DNA from: a candidate division WOR-3 bacterium
GTDB taxonomy: Bacteria > Hydrothermota > Tepidihabitantia > SM23-42 > JAOAFX01
Direction: 5' to 3'
Assembly (NCBI GenBank): GCA_039802005.1
Contig: JBDRVV010000018.1
Coordinates: forward strand, 1 to 60,207
Length of the DNA: 60,207 nucleotides
Below, piece after piece: positions 16,478-25,176 of this stretch (the first letter of the stretch is position 1; every line of letters starts with the position of its first letter). Under the pieces are notes generated by a model. It saw only the letters and a program-made list of their open reading frames with translations. It searched no databases and was not told where the DNA came from. A program made the translations under genes and the position numbers.

Positions 16478-18894
16478 TTTGGCACCTCATAGGATAATTC
16501 AAAAAGGAATTTGCCGCGACCGCCCTTACCATCTTTAATCTCTCCAGTTTCTTCTATAGCAATATCGGAAACACCCAGGAGAATTTTTAAACTGCCTGGA
16601 TGGTATATTTCTTCTCCCATCTTAGAAACAAATATTCGGTAGAAATCAAGTATGAAGCCCCTGCGGGTCAATTTCTGGTTTATCCAGAACTCTAATTCTT
16701 GTTCTATATCCATTGACTCCGCAGTAAGTTTAACACCCGTATCACTCAGGAAGGAAAATTTATCAATATTAAGAAGCAAATTAAAAACTGTAGCATCATC
16801 ACATATAACTGTTGATTTTTCACGGCTCTTTATCTTTGAATAGAAGTTTGATTCACGTACCAGCATGCCTGTCAGGTCAAGTTCACCAAAGGCATTGCGG
16901 TCGAGATAAACTTCTTTTGGATATTCTCCAGAAGCAATACCTACGCCAATCTGGAATATGGATTGATATGCCGGGGGCAATGTGGCATAGGTTATACCCT
17001 CAAAATCAATCTTCCTGTCTTCTGCTTCTTTAAACCAGTCCTTGTAATGTTCTATATTCTCCTGAACAAAACTTATTGATTCTTTGACCATTTCTAATCC
17101 ACAACGGACTGCATTGAGCACACTACCGGGCTCTGGTATCTTTGTCTTTTGGTTTTTTATCTCAAAGTTGTTATTAGCGAAAAGAATGATACCACCGTCG
17201 CCTGTATCCTTAATTGGCAGTCCGCCGAATTTTTCAATTACTGTTAACATTGTTTCCTGAAAAAGATTTCTTATCTCATTCTCCTTTTCGGCGTTCTGCA
17301 ATTTCGTACCCATAAATGTTGAACCCCTTATATCGTAAGTCAAGACCGCAATCAGGTTTTTATAACGCGATACACTCAACTTTGGCGTTACTTCAATTAG
17401 AGGAACAGTTTTTATCTCTTTTTCCACCACCTGCACCTTACCATTCAATGTTTCTTCTGCTATAAACCGGATATTTTCAGGGGACGGGGTGCCGCTTACC
17501 TTTGGATAATAATCAATCAATTCTTCCAGGAGCAGGGTTTTTAAATATGGTTCAAACAATTCTTTAATTATTAAATCAAACCGTTTCATGATTTCTGTAG
17601 TATTATATCGCTCTTTAAGAAAGCCAGGGATGCGAAATTCATTTATAAGATTTGCGTATTCTTTATTATTTTTTATCTCATTTGCCACTTCCTTGATAAT
17701 ATTCTGGAATGTCTCATCTTCTATAGTATTTCTTTCGCCAATGAGAAAGAGCAGATATGGGTCCCATTCGTTTTTGGTAATGAATTTAGAAAAATCAGCT
17801 ATTTTTAATTTCAAAAGTCCTTCTAATTCATTTTCCTGTTTTTGATATTCCTGATATTCAAGGCGAAATCTTCTAAGGTCATAACCGAGAGAAGTCAGAT
17901 TATGTTTGAGTTTTTTAAGATGAATCTCCAAGCCTTCTTCGGTTGAAAAATTCCTGACCTCATTTAATAAATCATTACTCAAATCGGTGCTTATCTGTTC
18001 CATTTTTTTCTCTAAATCTGCAATCTGTTTTTCAATTACCAATTTTTTCTTTCTTGCCTCTTCATAGACACCCTGGGCAGTGCTCTGGATTGCAGTAATC
18101 AACTTTAGCATACCATCCTCATTCGGGAATAAAAAACTTGTATTCAATAACGCAGTAATCTTTTCGCGATTGAATGCCTTACCAAGTCTATTAATCTCGT
18201 CAATCACGCGCTGAAGTCCTTCGTTATAACTTGTATTCAATAAATTTTTAAGAATACCTGAAAACAATGGCTCCGGAAGTCCCTTTTTAAAAATCAATTT
18301 TGCCATTAACTTTGTTAGTTCTGCTCTTGTACTTTTAGGATATAGGGGTATTTTCTCATAGGAATCACAGATTAACCGGTCCTGCACCATAACATTTCTC
18401 GTCAGGGAACGTCTTATGTAATTGAATATCTGGTTTACAACGACTCCAATTCTTTCTGCAATGTATGCCTTTTCATCCGCACTCCGGTTTGCAATCTCTT
18501 TAGTAAGAATATCCCTTAACAATTTTCTATTCACGATCTCAAAGATAAAAATTTTGTATGGATCAATCTGGGTAAAACGTTTATATATATCAAATATTGT
18601 ATTACTGTAGCGCTCAAAAAACTCATCCCATTTGCCAATCAATGATTCGTCTTTTAAAAATTTTAAATAGTTAATAACAAATTCTTCTTGAAGGGCGAAT
18701 AATTTTCTCCCCAGAAAAATAATTTCCTTTCCTTCTTTGTTATCAAAATATTTTAATACAGGATCATTGTTTGATACCTTCTTTAATACCTCAAGATAGC
18801 GTCTAAAATTTGTTGAATCACGATAGATCTTTTTCATTCTCTGGTAATAGGGGGTTTCCGTGAGTAAGATTTCTTCAAACTCATTTCTTAGCAT
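16474..18894 (-). CDS. Divergent class III nucleotidyl-cyclase-like protein, first of a tandem pair
   Basis: An 806-residue paralogue of the next gene. The N-terminal 500 residues are helical, with a long coiled coil (about 275-365). The cyclase-like domain (about 512-695) shows AVLTYDIRGST (Asp521), GGLPIKDTGDGGIILFA (Lys562, Asp566) and FQIGVGIASG. Both paralogues keep the same 45-residue spacing between the two Asp and the same HYKDWF/HYRDWF segment, an insertion before the last strands. Its start overlaps mltG by 14 bases. Function is inferred from the fold only; a sensor or scaffold role is possible. Confidence 0.72.
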   Translation of the reverse strand: MLRNEFEEILLTETPYYQRMKKIYRDSTNFRRYLEVLKKVSNNDPVLKYFDNKEGKEIIFLGRKLFALQEEFVINYLKFLKDESLIGKWDEFFERYSNTIFDIYKRFTQIDPYKIFIFEIVNRKLLRDILTKEIANRSADEKAYIAERIGVVVNQIFNYIRRSLTRNVMVQDRLICDSYEKIPLYPKSTRAELTKLMAKLIFKKGLPEPLFSGILKNLLNTSYNEGLQRVIDEINRLGKAFNREKITALLNTSFLFPNEDGMLKLITAIQSTAQGVYEEARKKKLVIEKQIADLEKKMEQISTDLSNDLLNEVRNFSTEEGLEIHLKKLKHNLTSLGYDLRRFRLEYQEYQKQENELEGLLKLKIADFSKFITKNEWDPYLLFLIGERNTIEDETFQNIIKEVANEIKNNKEYANLINEFRIPGFLKERYNTTEIMKRFDLIIKELFEPYLKTLLLEELIDYYPKVSGTPSPENIRFIAEETLNGKVQVVEKEIKTVPLIEVTPKLSVSRYKNLIAVLTYDIRGSTFMGTKLQNAEKENEIRNLFQETMLTVIEKFGGLPIKDTGDGGIILFANNNFEIKNQKTKIPEPGSVLNAVRCGLEMVKESISFVQENIEHYKDWFKEAEDRKIDFEGITYATLPPAYQSIFQIGVGIASGEYPKEVYLDRNAFGELDLTGMLVRESNFYSKIKSREKSTVICDDATVFNLLLNIDKFSFLSDTGVKLTAESMDIEQELEFWINQKLTRRGFILDFYRIFVSKMGEEIYHPGSLKILLGVSDIAIEETGEIKDGKGGRGKFLFELSYEVPK

Positions 18895-19849
18895 TATAAT
18901 ACTCCTTTGCGGTCAGATGTTCCTTATAGGTCTTTGAGAAATGGTGGTAACCATCCCCCCGGGCAACGAAATAAAGATAGTCCACATCTGCTGGATATAA
19001 TGCTGCCTTTAATGAACTAAGACCCGGTGAACATATTGGTCCGGGTGGCAAATTAGGATATAGATAGGTATTGTAAGGCGAATCATATTTTAAATCTTTT
19101 TCTCTGAGATAGGTTATCACTGTATCTGGATTCTTTAATTTATAGGCATAAATTACAGTCGCACAGGATTCAAGTGGGCGATGGAGTTTGAGTCTATTTA
19201 AAAATACCCGGGCAATGATTGCCCTTTCTTCATTATATTTTGCTTCTTTTTCAACAATGGATGCGAGTATTACAGTATTTTGAATAGAATCCAATGGAAT
19301 ATCGGTAATGTTTTTAATTTTTGTTTCAAAATTATCAACCATTTTTTTTATTATTTTTGCTTCATCAACATTTTCTTCAAATGAATATGTATCGGGAAAA
19401 AGGTAACCTTCGAGACTTCGTAGATTAAGCCCAAGGCTTTTTATGAAATTTCTGTCCTTACACAGGGAAATAAATTTTGCCTTGCTTTGAATAGCATTCT
19501 TTTTATACAAAATATCAGCAATCTCCTCTATTATAAGTCCTTCAGGGATTGTGATTGTAATATCGCTCCTCCCTCCTTTAATGAGTTTATATATTACATA
19601 GACTGGATTTTTGTAAATAGCTAATTGATGCCTTCCTGAACGGATATGATTTTCTTTTCTGAGAATCTTAAGCCAGAATAAAAATTCATAAGAATTAATG
19701 ATAATATGTTCTCTTGAAAGAATATCGGCCACTTCTTTCGCAGTGGCATTTTTTGGTATATTAATTTCTTTTTGTCCAAGATTAAGTGGCTGGAGCCAGC
19801 ACAAAAATAAAATAAAGAATGCTGTAAATAAAAAAAAGATTTTTTTCAT
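18881..19849 (-). CDS. mltG: Endolytic murein transglycosylase MltG
   Basis: A 322-residue inner-membrane enzyme that cuts nascent peptidoglycan strands. One N-terminal membrane segment (about 4-20) is followed by a LysM-like region and the YceG core: ITIPEGLIIEEIADIL, LEGYLFPDTYSF, LASIVEKEAKY (catalytic Glu in EKEA) and YNTYLYPNLPPGPICSPG. It lies 3 bases after ruvX and overlaps the first cyclase-like gene, an unusual link between wall synthesis and nucleotide signalling. Confidence 0.95.
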   Translation of the reverse strand: MKKIFFLFTAFFILFLCWLQPLNLGQKEINIPKNATAKEVADILSREHIIINSYEFLFWLKILRKENHIRSGRHQLAIYKNPVYVIYKLIKGGRSDITITIPEGLIIEEIADILYKKNAIQSKAKFISLCKDRNFIKSLGLNLRSLEGYLFPDTYSFEENVDEAKIIKKMVDNFETKIKNITDIPLDSIQNTVILASIVEKEAKYNEERAIIARVFLNRLKLHRPLESCATVIYAYKLKNPDTVITYLREKDLKYDSPYNTYLYPNLPPGPICSPGLSSLKAALYPADVDYLYFVARGDGYHHFSKTYKEHLTAKEYYNAKK

Positions 19850-19852
19850 AAA

Positions 19853-20269
19853 CTAACATTCTGCCGAAACATTTTCCTTTTGTCGCAAATACTCCTCAAG
19901 CATTAAAGAAGCAGAAATCTGATCAAGATTTTTGTTTTTAATCCCAAAATCTTTTAATAATTTTGCTGCGAGCCGGCTTGTATATCTTTCATCCCATAAT
20001 TGAACTTCAATATTTAAAGATTTTTTTAATCTTGTAACAAATCTCTTGATTTCATCAGACATAGCACTATCTTTACCATCCAGAAGCAATGGATTTCCTA
20101 TAAGAATCAATCCAACATTATTTTCTTCACAAATAAACTTAAGTCGTTTGATAAGTTCCTTATATGATTTATAGCGAATCGTCAAATAGGGCTGGGCAAT
20201 AATACCAAGTGGATCCGTAAGGGCAATTCCGATATGTATTTTTCCATAATCAATCGCCATAATCTTCAT
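19853..20269 (-). CDS. ruvX: RuvX/YqgF family Holliday junction resolvase-like protein
   Basis: A 138-residue RNase H-fold nuclease (YqgF), implicated in pre-16S rRNA processing. It shows MAIDYGKIHIGIALTDP, LILIGNPLLLDGK and VQLWDERYTSRLAAKLL. The frame is open to 20323, but the promoter at 20277-20304 lies within that extension, so the ATG at 20269 is the start, 7 bases after the -10 box. Length then equals the family norm. Confidence 0.93.
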   Translation of the reverse strand: MKIMAIDYGKIHIGIALTDPLGIIAQPYLTIRYKSYKELIKRLKFICEENNVGLILIGNPLLLDGKDSAMSDEIKRFVTRLKKSLNIEVQLWDERYTSRLAAKLLKDFGIKNKNLDQISASLMLEEYLRQKENVSAEC

Positions 20270-20276
20270 CGTTAAA

Positions 20277-20304
20277 ATTATAATTATTTTTTTTTTATTG
20301 TCAA
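20277..20304 (-). promoter_or_regulatory. Promoter of ruvX-mltG-cyclase operon (near-leaderless)
   Basis: Minus-strand TTGACA (20304-20299), 16-base A-rich spacer, TATAAT (20282-20277). The ATG follows after 7 bases. It lies back to back with the promoter at 20311-20338. Confidence 0.8.
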
Positions 20305-20310
20305 CAATTA

Positions 20311-20338
20311 TTGACTTTTGCAAAATCAGGGATATAAT
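20311..20338 (+). promoter_or_regulatory. Promoter of the small exported protein
   Basis: TTGACT (20311-20316), 16-base spacer, TATAAT (20333-20338). A GGGGG site then precedes the ATG at 20357. Confidence 0.78.
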
Positions 20339-20356
20339 TGAACTATAGGGGGTAAA

Positions 20357-20971
20357 ATGAATAAACTTATTCTTTCGCTCTTTTTAACGCTCTTTGTTTT
20401 CTGTGGCGGTCCTCAGGGACCTGTCCCGGGTGGCGCACAACAGGGACCGAATATTGCGTTTGGAACACTCACAGAGGGTGAATTACAAAGATTCATAAAA
20501 GTATTGCCCACATTTATTGAAATTGTGGAAAAAGAAGGTAAAGATATACAACTTGATGTCCGTCCCGGTGACATAATGTCAGCATTTCAAGGAATGAGTA
20601 TCCTTGACAAACAGATTGCAGCACTTGATTCAAAACTGCGGGCGGCAGGTATGGGTTGGAATGAATTCTGGCCTGCTTATGCAAAAACAATGCTTGCTTA
20701 TGCCGCAATTATGCTTGATTCAATAAAACTTGAAATACAAAAAAGTCAAGCTGAAAATCAGGCACAAATAAGACAAATGGAGGAATTACTAAAGGACCCG
20801 AAAATTCCAGAAGCACAGAAAAACGCAATAAAGGCATCCCTTGAGGCGTACAAACAAAGTAGCCAGATTCTAAATCAAGTGGATACAATTTATGCTAAGG
20901 TTCCTCAAGCGAATAAAGACCTCGTAAAGAGATATTTTAAAACAATCAGCGATATTTTAAATCGGGACTAA
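20357..20971 (+). CDS. Small exported, probably lipid-anchored protein of unknown function
   Basis: A 204-residue protein. A hydrophobic N terminus ends in LFVFCGG, so Cys16 may be lipidated, although Phe at -1 is not a usual lipobox residue. A Gly/Pro-rich linker follows, then a mostly helical body (EGELQRFIKVLPTFIEIVEK; QAENQAQIRQMEELLKDPKI). I recognise no family. A GGGGG ribosome-binding site and a clear promoter support expression. It ends 3 bases from the convergent DUF2723 gene. Confidence 0.75.
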   Translation: MNKLILSLFLTLFVFCGGPQGPVPGGAQQGPNIAFGTLTEGELQRFIKVLPTFIEIVEKEGKDIQLDVRPGDIMSAFQGMSILDKQIAALDSKLRAAGMGWNEFWPAYAKTMLAYAAIMLDSIKLEIQKSQAENQAQIRQMEELLKDPKIPEAQKNAIKASLEAYKQSSQILNQVDTIYAKVPQANKDLVKRYFKTISDILNRD

Positions 20972-20974
20972 ATT

Positions 20975-23665
20975 TTACTGAGGATTTTTAAGGGTATTTA
21001 AAAGCCTCCGTGCACCAGTATCATCCGGGTTAAATCTCAGCCATTCTTCAAGCAATTTTATAGCAGAATCGGTGTCATTGAGGTCAAGATAAGTATCAAT
21101 CAGCCCATTATATGCGGATGGGTTGCGTGCATTTATTCGCAATGCCTCTTTGAAATATTTTATTGCCCGGTGATAATCACGATTCTGTCTGAATGATTCG
21201 CCAATCTGAGCAAATATCTGAGATTCTTTTTTATCAATACGACTGAAATAATAATCTGCTGAATCGGTCTGGTTTAATTGATTAAATAACATTCCAAGGT
21301 TAAAATACAATTTCCATGATTCCTTTCCCAGAGATTCAAATAATAAGCCAAAACGCCAGGCGTTTAATGCGCCATCAAAATTATTGTAATCCCTGAGTAG
21401 AAATCCTAAATAGATCAAGGCAATTGCATAATTGTAATATAGATTCACAGTGTTCTGATCCTTTATTGCTTCATATCCAAAAAATTCTCCCTCATTCTTC
21501 CTCTTTTCAAAATCATAGAGAATCTTTGCCAGTGCTTCATACTTTTGCGGTGAAAAGAATCCCGTATAACGATAGGTTTGGTAAAATAATTCCTTAGTCC
21601 TATCAATATTCATATTCCTCGGAAAAGGAATACTATCGCCAGTGACGCGGTAGACAATGCCTTCAATCTTGAGATATGGTTCAAAACCCGTGTAATTTTC
21701 ATAATCAACTGTAGACGAAAAATAAATTGGCCTTTTGCCTTGATAATTTTTTAAGACCTTCTCTGCAAAACTCTCTGCTTTTACAAAATAATCCTGCGGA
21801 TTAAGCATTTTACCCGCATTCATAGCAAGAATATCTCTTATCATAATATCTTTCACAAACATAATTTTTCTATCTTCCGACACAAAATACCCCTGTTCAC
21901 AAATTTTTTTTATGGTTGTATTATCAAAGCTTATTGGCACTCCCCAGTATTTCAAATGTCTGATATACCAGTCGGTATTGATAAGAGAAAGATTTGCCAC
22001 AATCACATCTCTTCTAACTCCCAAAACTTCCTGAACAAACCATAATGGGAATGTATCGTTATCACCATTGGTGAATATAATGGCATTTGGTGCACAGGAA
22101 ATCAATAGATTATAACCATAATCACGCGGGATGAAGTTCTTGTATCTGCTATTTAGTGTAAAATTGAAAAATGCCGGCAGGATTGAATATAAAGTCAGGA
22201 TGGGTATGAGAAGATTTTGAATTTTTAACTTTTTTATTCTTTCAAAAAGTCCTAAAATTCCAAAGGCAATCAAAAGTCCGATATATAAAAAACTTGTATG
22301 GAAAAAATAATCACGCTCCCTAACTTCCCTGGGTTGATGAGCAGGGTTTGCATCTGAAGGAGAAAATTTTAAATTGAGATACCCAACTATCCCGATAGAG
22401 ACAAAAAAGAGTATTAACATTAAGAATACAAATATCCTCTGCTCACTTTTATATAATTCTAATATACCGTTTATGACTAAAAGATAAAATATCAAAAGTA
22501 GAAAAAAGCGTAAAAAGCCATTTAAATATTCCGGTGCAATCTGCCAGGAAAGATAACGGATATAAAGGGCAATTTGATGATAAACACCTTCTATTATACC
22601 AGCACCTTTGACCTGGGTTTGTCGTGGCAATATCTTCTGCCCTCCATATTGCGAACGATGGAGCACACCAAAAAAGGCAGAGAATGATTCACCTGGTTCA
22701 TTCATATTAATACGAGGGGCGATATTCTCACCTTTAAGATATTTTTCGGTAATTCTTTTATCTTTATAAAATTCAGTCAAAATCCTTGACCTTATTGGTA
22801 GATACAATTCCGAACTCAATCCTATTAGAATAGAAAAGACACCAACCCAGAAGAAAGTTCGATTATTTGCCGTTACATTTTTACCCATTGAAAATACCAC
22901 TGAAATCAATAGTATCAAAATCAAAATAGCCAGTGCTGGTTTAAGGAGATTATCAGGTAGTAAAAACATATATAAGAATATAACAATCTGAAAAATGCCA
23001 AGCAACAAAAATAGTCTGTCCCTAAGAATATGAGGATTGATCAGATAAACAAACACATATATTGGAATAACCATCAAGAATGGAACAAGTTGTATACCTG
23101 TGGCAAGAAATATGAGATAAAAACTCAATAAGAGATATTTATTATCCGGTTGATTTTTCTTCACACTCTCATACCAGAGCAATATAAGATAATTTATTAG
23201 AACAAAGACAAAGCTCCCCGGTGCATAGACCTCGGTTTCAACCGCATTCCACCAGATTGAAAAATAGAAAGGGATACCAAGCGTCGCAATAAATCCTGCC
23301 CATATACCATTATTATTCAAACCCGATTTACTTAATGTCAATATCTTTAATATAATTTTGTAAATCAAAAATACTGAACCGAGAGAAAAGAATATTGCCA
23401 GAAGATTCATATGCCAGGCGACCTCTTTAGATATCGGAAAAATCGTAGCAAAAAAACCTATCACCATCAACCAAACCCTACCCAATATCACATAAAATGG
23501 CGTGCCTGGTGGATGGGGTATTGCCAGGGTGTAGGCAGAGGTAATAAATTCTCCGCAATCCCAGAAAGAAAGTGTTGGTGCAACCGTGAAAAGATATATA
23601 AAGCCGGCAATTATCATTACAATTATAATAAGAATTGCCTTTAAATTTTTTTCAATAATATTCAT
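20975..23665 (-). CDS. DUF2723 membrane protein with C-terminal TPRs, copy 1
   Basis: An 896-residue membrane protein. The DUF2723 signature FWDCGEFITSAYTLAIPHPPG (about residues 34-54) follows the first membrane segment, and about a dozen further segments run to roughly residue 510. This resembles a GT-C type glycosyltransferase (protein O-mannosyltransferase relatives). A soluble part (INTDWYIRHLKYWGVPISF, NGDNDTFPLWFVQEVLGVRR) leads to TPR repeats at about 740-890 (FNLGMLFNQLNQTDSADYYF). It is a close paralogue of 25177-27861. The substrate is unknown; protein glycosylation is inference. Confidence 0.85.
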   Translation of the reverse strand: MNIIEKNLKAILIIIVMIIAGFIYLFTVAPTLSFWDCGEFITSAYTLAIPHPPGTPFYVILGRVWLMVIGFFATIFPISKEVAWHMNLLAIFFSLGSVFLIYKIILKILTLSKSGLNNNGIWAGFIATLGIPFYFSIWWNAVETEVYAPGSFVFVLINYLILLWYESVKKNQPDNKYLLLSFYLIFLATGIQLVPFLMVIPIYVFVYLINPHILRDRLFLLLGIFQIVIFLYMFLLPDNLLKPALAILILILLISVVFSMGKNVTANNRTFFWVGVFSILIGLSSELYLPIRSRILTEFYKDKRITEKYLKGENIAPRINMNEPGESFSAFFGVLHRSQYGGQKILPRQTQVKGAGIIEGVYHQIALYIRYLSWQIAPEYLNGFLRFFLLLIFYLLVINGILELYKSEQRIFVFLMLILFFVSIGIVGYLNLKFSPSDANPAHQPREVRERDYFFHTSFLYIGLLIAFGILGLFERIKKLKIQNLLIPILTLYSILPAFFNFTLNSRYKNFIPRDYGYNLLISCAPNAIIFTNGDNDTFPLWFVQEVLGVRRDVIVANLSLINTDWYIRHLKYWGVPISFDNTTIKKICEQGYFVSEDRKIMFVKDIMIRDILAMNAGKMLNPQDYFVKAESFAEKVLKNYQGKRPIYFSSTVDYENYTGFEPYLKIEGIVYRVTGDSIPFPRNMNIDRTKELFYQTYRYTGFFSPQKYEALAKILYDFEKRKNEGEFFGYEAIKDQNTVNLYYNYAIALIYLGFLLRDYNNFDGALNAWRFGLLFESLGKESWKLYFNLGMLFNQLNQTDSADYYFSRIDKKESQIFAQIGESFRQNRDYHRAIKYFKEALRINARNPSAYNGLIDTYLDLNDTDSAIKLLEEWLRFNPDDTGARRLLNTLKNPQ

Positions 23666-23728
23666 TAAATTTTTTGTAATAAAACAAATATGGAATATTT
23701 ATTTAACAATTTTGCCATCTAATCAATA

Positions 23729-24217
23729 TTATAGGCTGTCCAGTTTCTTAAGTGCCTCTTTAATTTGTATATATGTCCTATTCAGTGCCTCAGAAAGAAC
23801 CTTTGTATCACTTATGACCGGCATAAAGTTTGTGTCACCCAGCCACCTTGGCACAAGGTGATAATGCAAATGGTCAACAAGCCCGGCACCCGCAACCCGC
23901 CCCTGGTTTATTCCTATATTAAATCCTTCAGGATGGAATGCCTGATTCATCGCCATTATTGCACGGGAGAGCAGCCTATGGATTGCTATGATTTCTTCAT
24001 CATTGAGTAACTCAATCTGTCCGATATGTCGAACTGGTGCAATCAACAAATGTCCATTATTATATGGATAGCGATTCATAATCGTAAAACCAAATTCTAT
24101 TTTTTCAATTATGAAAACCTGTTCTAAATTTTTACTTTTTAATGCGGCACACAAAAAACATTCTTTATTGGGGTTTCTGATATACTCCATTCTCCAGGGT
24201 GCCCAGAGTCTTTCCAT
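23729..24217 (-). CDS. HIT family nucleotide hydrolase/phosphorylase-like protein
   Basis: A 162-residue protein with the histidine triad in VDHLHYHLVPRW (about residues 113-124). The N terminus MERLWAPWRMEYI and the CxxC in ECFLCAA are typical of the Ap4A phosphorylase-like HIT branch. It probably acts on dinucleoside polyphosphates or similar AMP conjugates. Its ATG begins one base after the PP-loop gene stop, so the two are in one operon. Confidence 0.9.
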   Translation of the reverse strand: MERLWAPWRMEYIRNPNKECFLCAALKSKNLEQVFIIEKIEFGFTIMNRYPYNNGHLLIAPVRHIGQIELLNDEEIIAIHRLLSRAIMAMNQAFHPEGFNIGINQGRVAGAGLVDHLHYHLVPRWLGDTNFMPVISDTKVLSEALNRTYIQIKEALKKLDSL

Positions 24218-25174
24218 TTATCCAATCCGGTATTTGTTTAAGTCTTCATCTTTTATTGGGGCAACTTTTATCTTACCGGTCTTTCTACCTTCTTTATACC
24301 AGACCTCAACCTGTGGTTCGGATTTTTTATCACTATATCGTGCGACAACCTGGGCAGAAAGTTTCAGAAATTCTTTATCTCCAATAAGTAATCCAATTGG
24401 ACTTCCGGTATCTGGAACATAAAATAGAAAATCAGCAAGGGAAATAAATTTTTCAAGTTTTTCGTTCTCTTCTTTTTCCCTTCCTACGATAAGTTTTGCC
24501 TCAGGAGACAATCTAAAATGCCGACCAATCTTTAACAAAGCGATATCGTCTGGTTTTATCTTTTCCTGGTATCTCATCAAATCCGCCACTCTACGCGAGA
24601 AGCCCGGGTCCGTGAGCAAACACCCGCCACTGGGGGTTTGAAATTCTGTAATATTCATTTCCTGTGCCAGGGCAAGGGATTCCCTTCTTGATCTGCCTTT
24701 TATCTTTAATAATTTCTCTCTCTTTATCCACCCCTTCTTTTCCGGTATCGTCTCCGGTAATAAACCACCACTCAATGGTCTTACCACCAATCCCTCAAGT
24801 TCTGCCTTTTTTACTACAAGATTGAGCATCTCCATCCTCTGCGAAAAAGGTCTCTGGTCAAGAACTTCACCTGTGACTATAAAATCTGCCTTGATTTCTT
24901 TCATATACTCCTTTGCCTTTTTGAGCATCAATATTCTGCAATCAACACAGGGATTTAGATTTTCGCCAAAACCGTATTTTGGTGCTCTTATTATTTCAAT
25001 CAATTCTTCAGTAATATCAATTGTCTTTAATTTAGGAATTTTCGGCAGAGTCTTTGATGGAAGAAATTGATGGGTGAGATGGAGCGGATAACAAGTTATA
25101 CCCCAATCCTTGACGAGTTCAAGGGCAAGGATTGAATCAAGCCCTCCGGAAATCAATACAACCGCCTTTGGCAT
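24218..25174 (-). CDS. PP-loop ATPase, predicted tRNA thiolation enzyme
   Basis: A 318-residue protein. The PP-loop SGGLDS (residues 9-14) binds ATP. NPCVDCR (about 80-86) and PSGGCLL (about 178-184) supply cysteines suited to sulfur transfer. The middle resembles the MnmA/ThiI group, and the C-terminal part (LKIGRHFRLSPEAKLIVGRE) resembles the NFACT-R/DUF814 module fused to such proteins. It probably modifies tRNA uridine, but the position is not certain. It lies 2 bases after DUF2723 copy 2 and abuts the HIT gene. Confidence 0.8.
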   Translation of the reverse strand: MPKAVVLISGGLDSILALELVKDWGITCYPLHLTHQFLPSKTLPKIPKLKTIDITEELIEIIRAPKYGFGENLNPCVDCRILMLKKAKEYMKEIKADFIVTGEVLDQRPFSQRMEMLNLVVKKAELEGLVVRPLSGGLLPETIPEKKGWIKREKLLKIKGRSRRESLALAQEMNITEFQTPSGGCLLTDPGFSRRVADLMRYQEKIKPDDIALLKIGRHFRLSPEAKLIVGREKEENEKLEKFISLADFLFYVPDTGSPIGLLIGDKEFLKLSAQVVARYSDKKSEPQVEVWYKEGRKTGKIKVAPIKDEDLNKYRIG

Positions 25175-25176
25175 TT

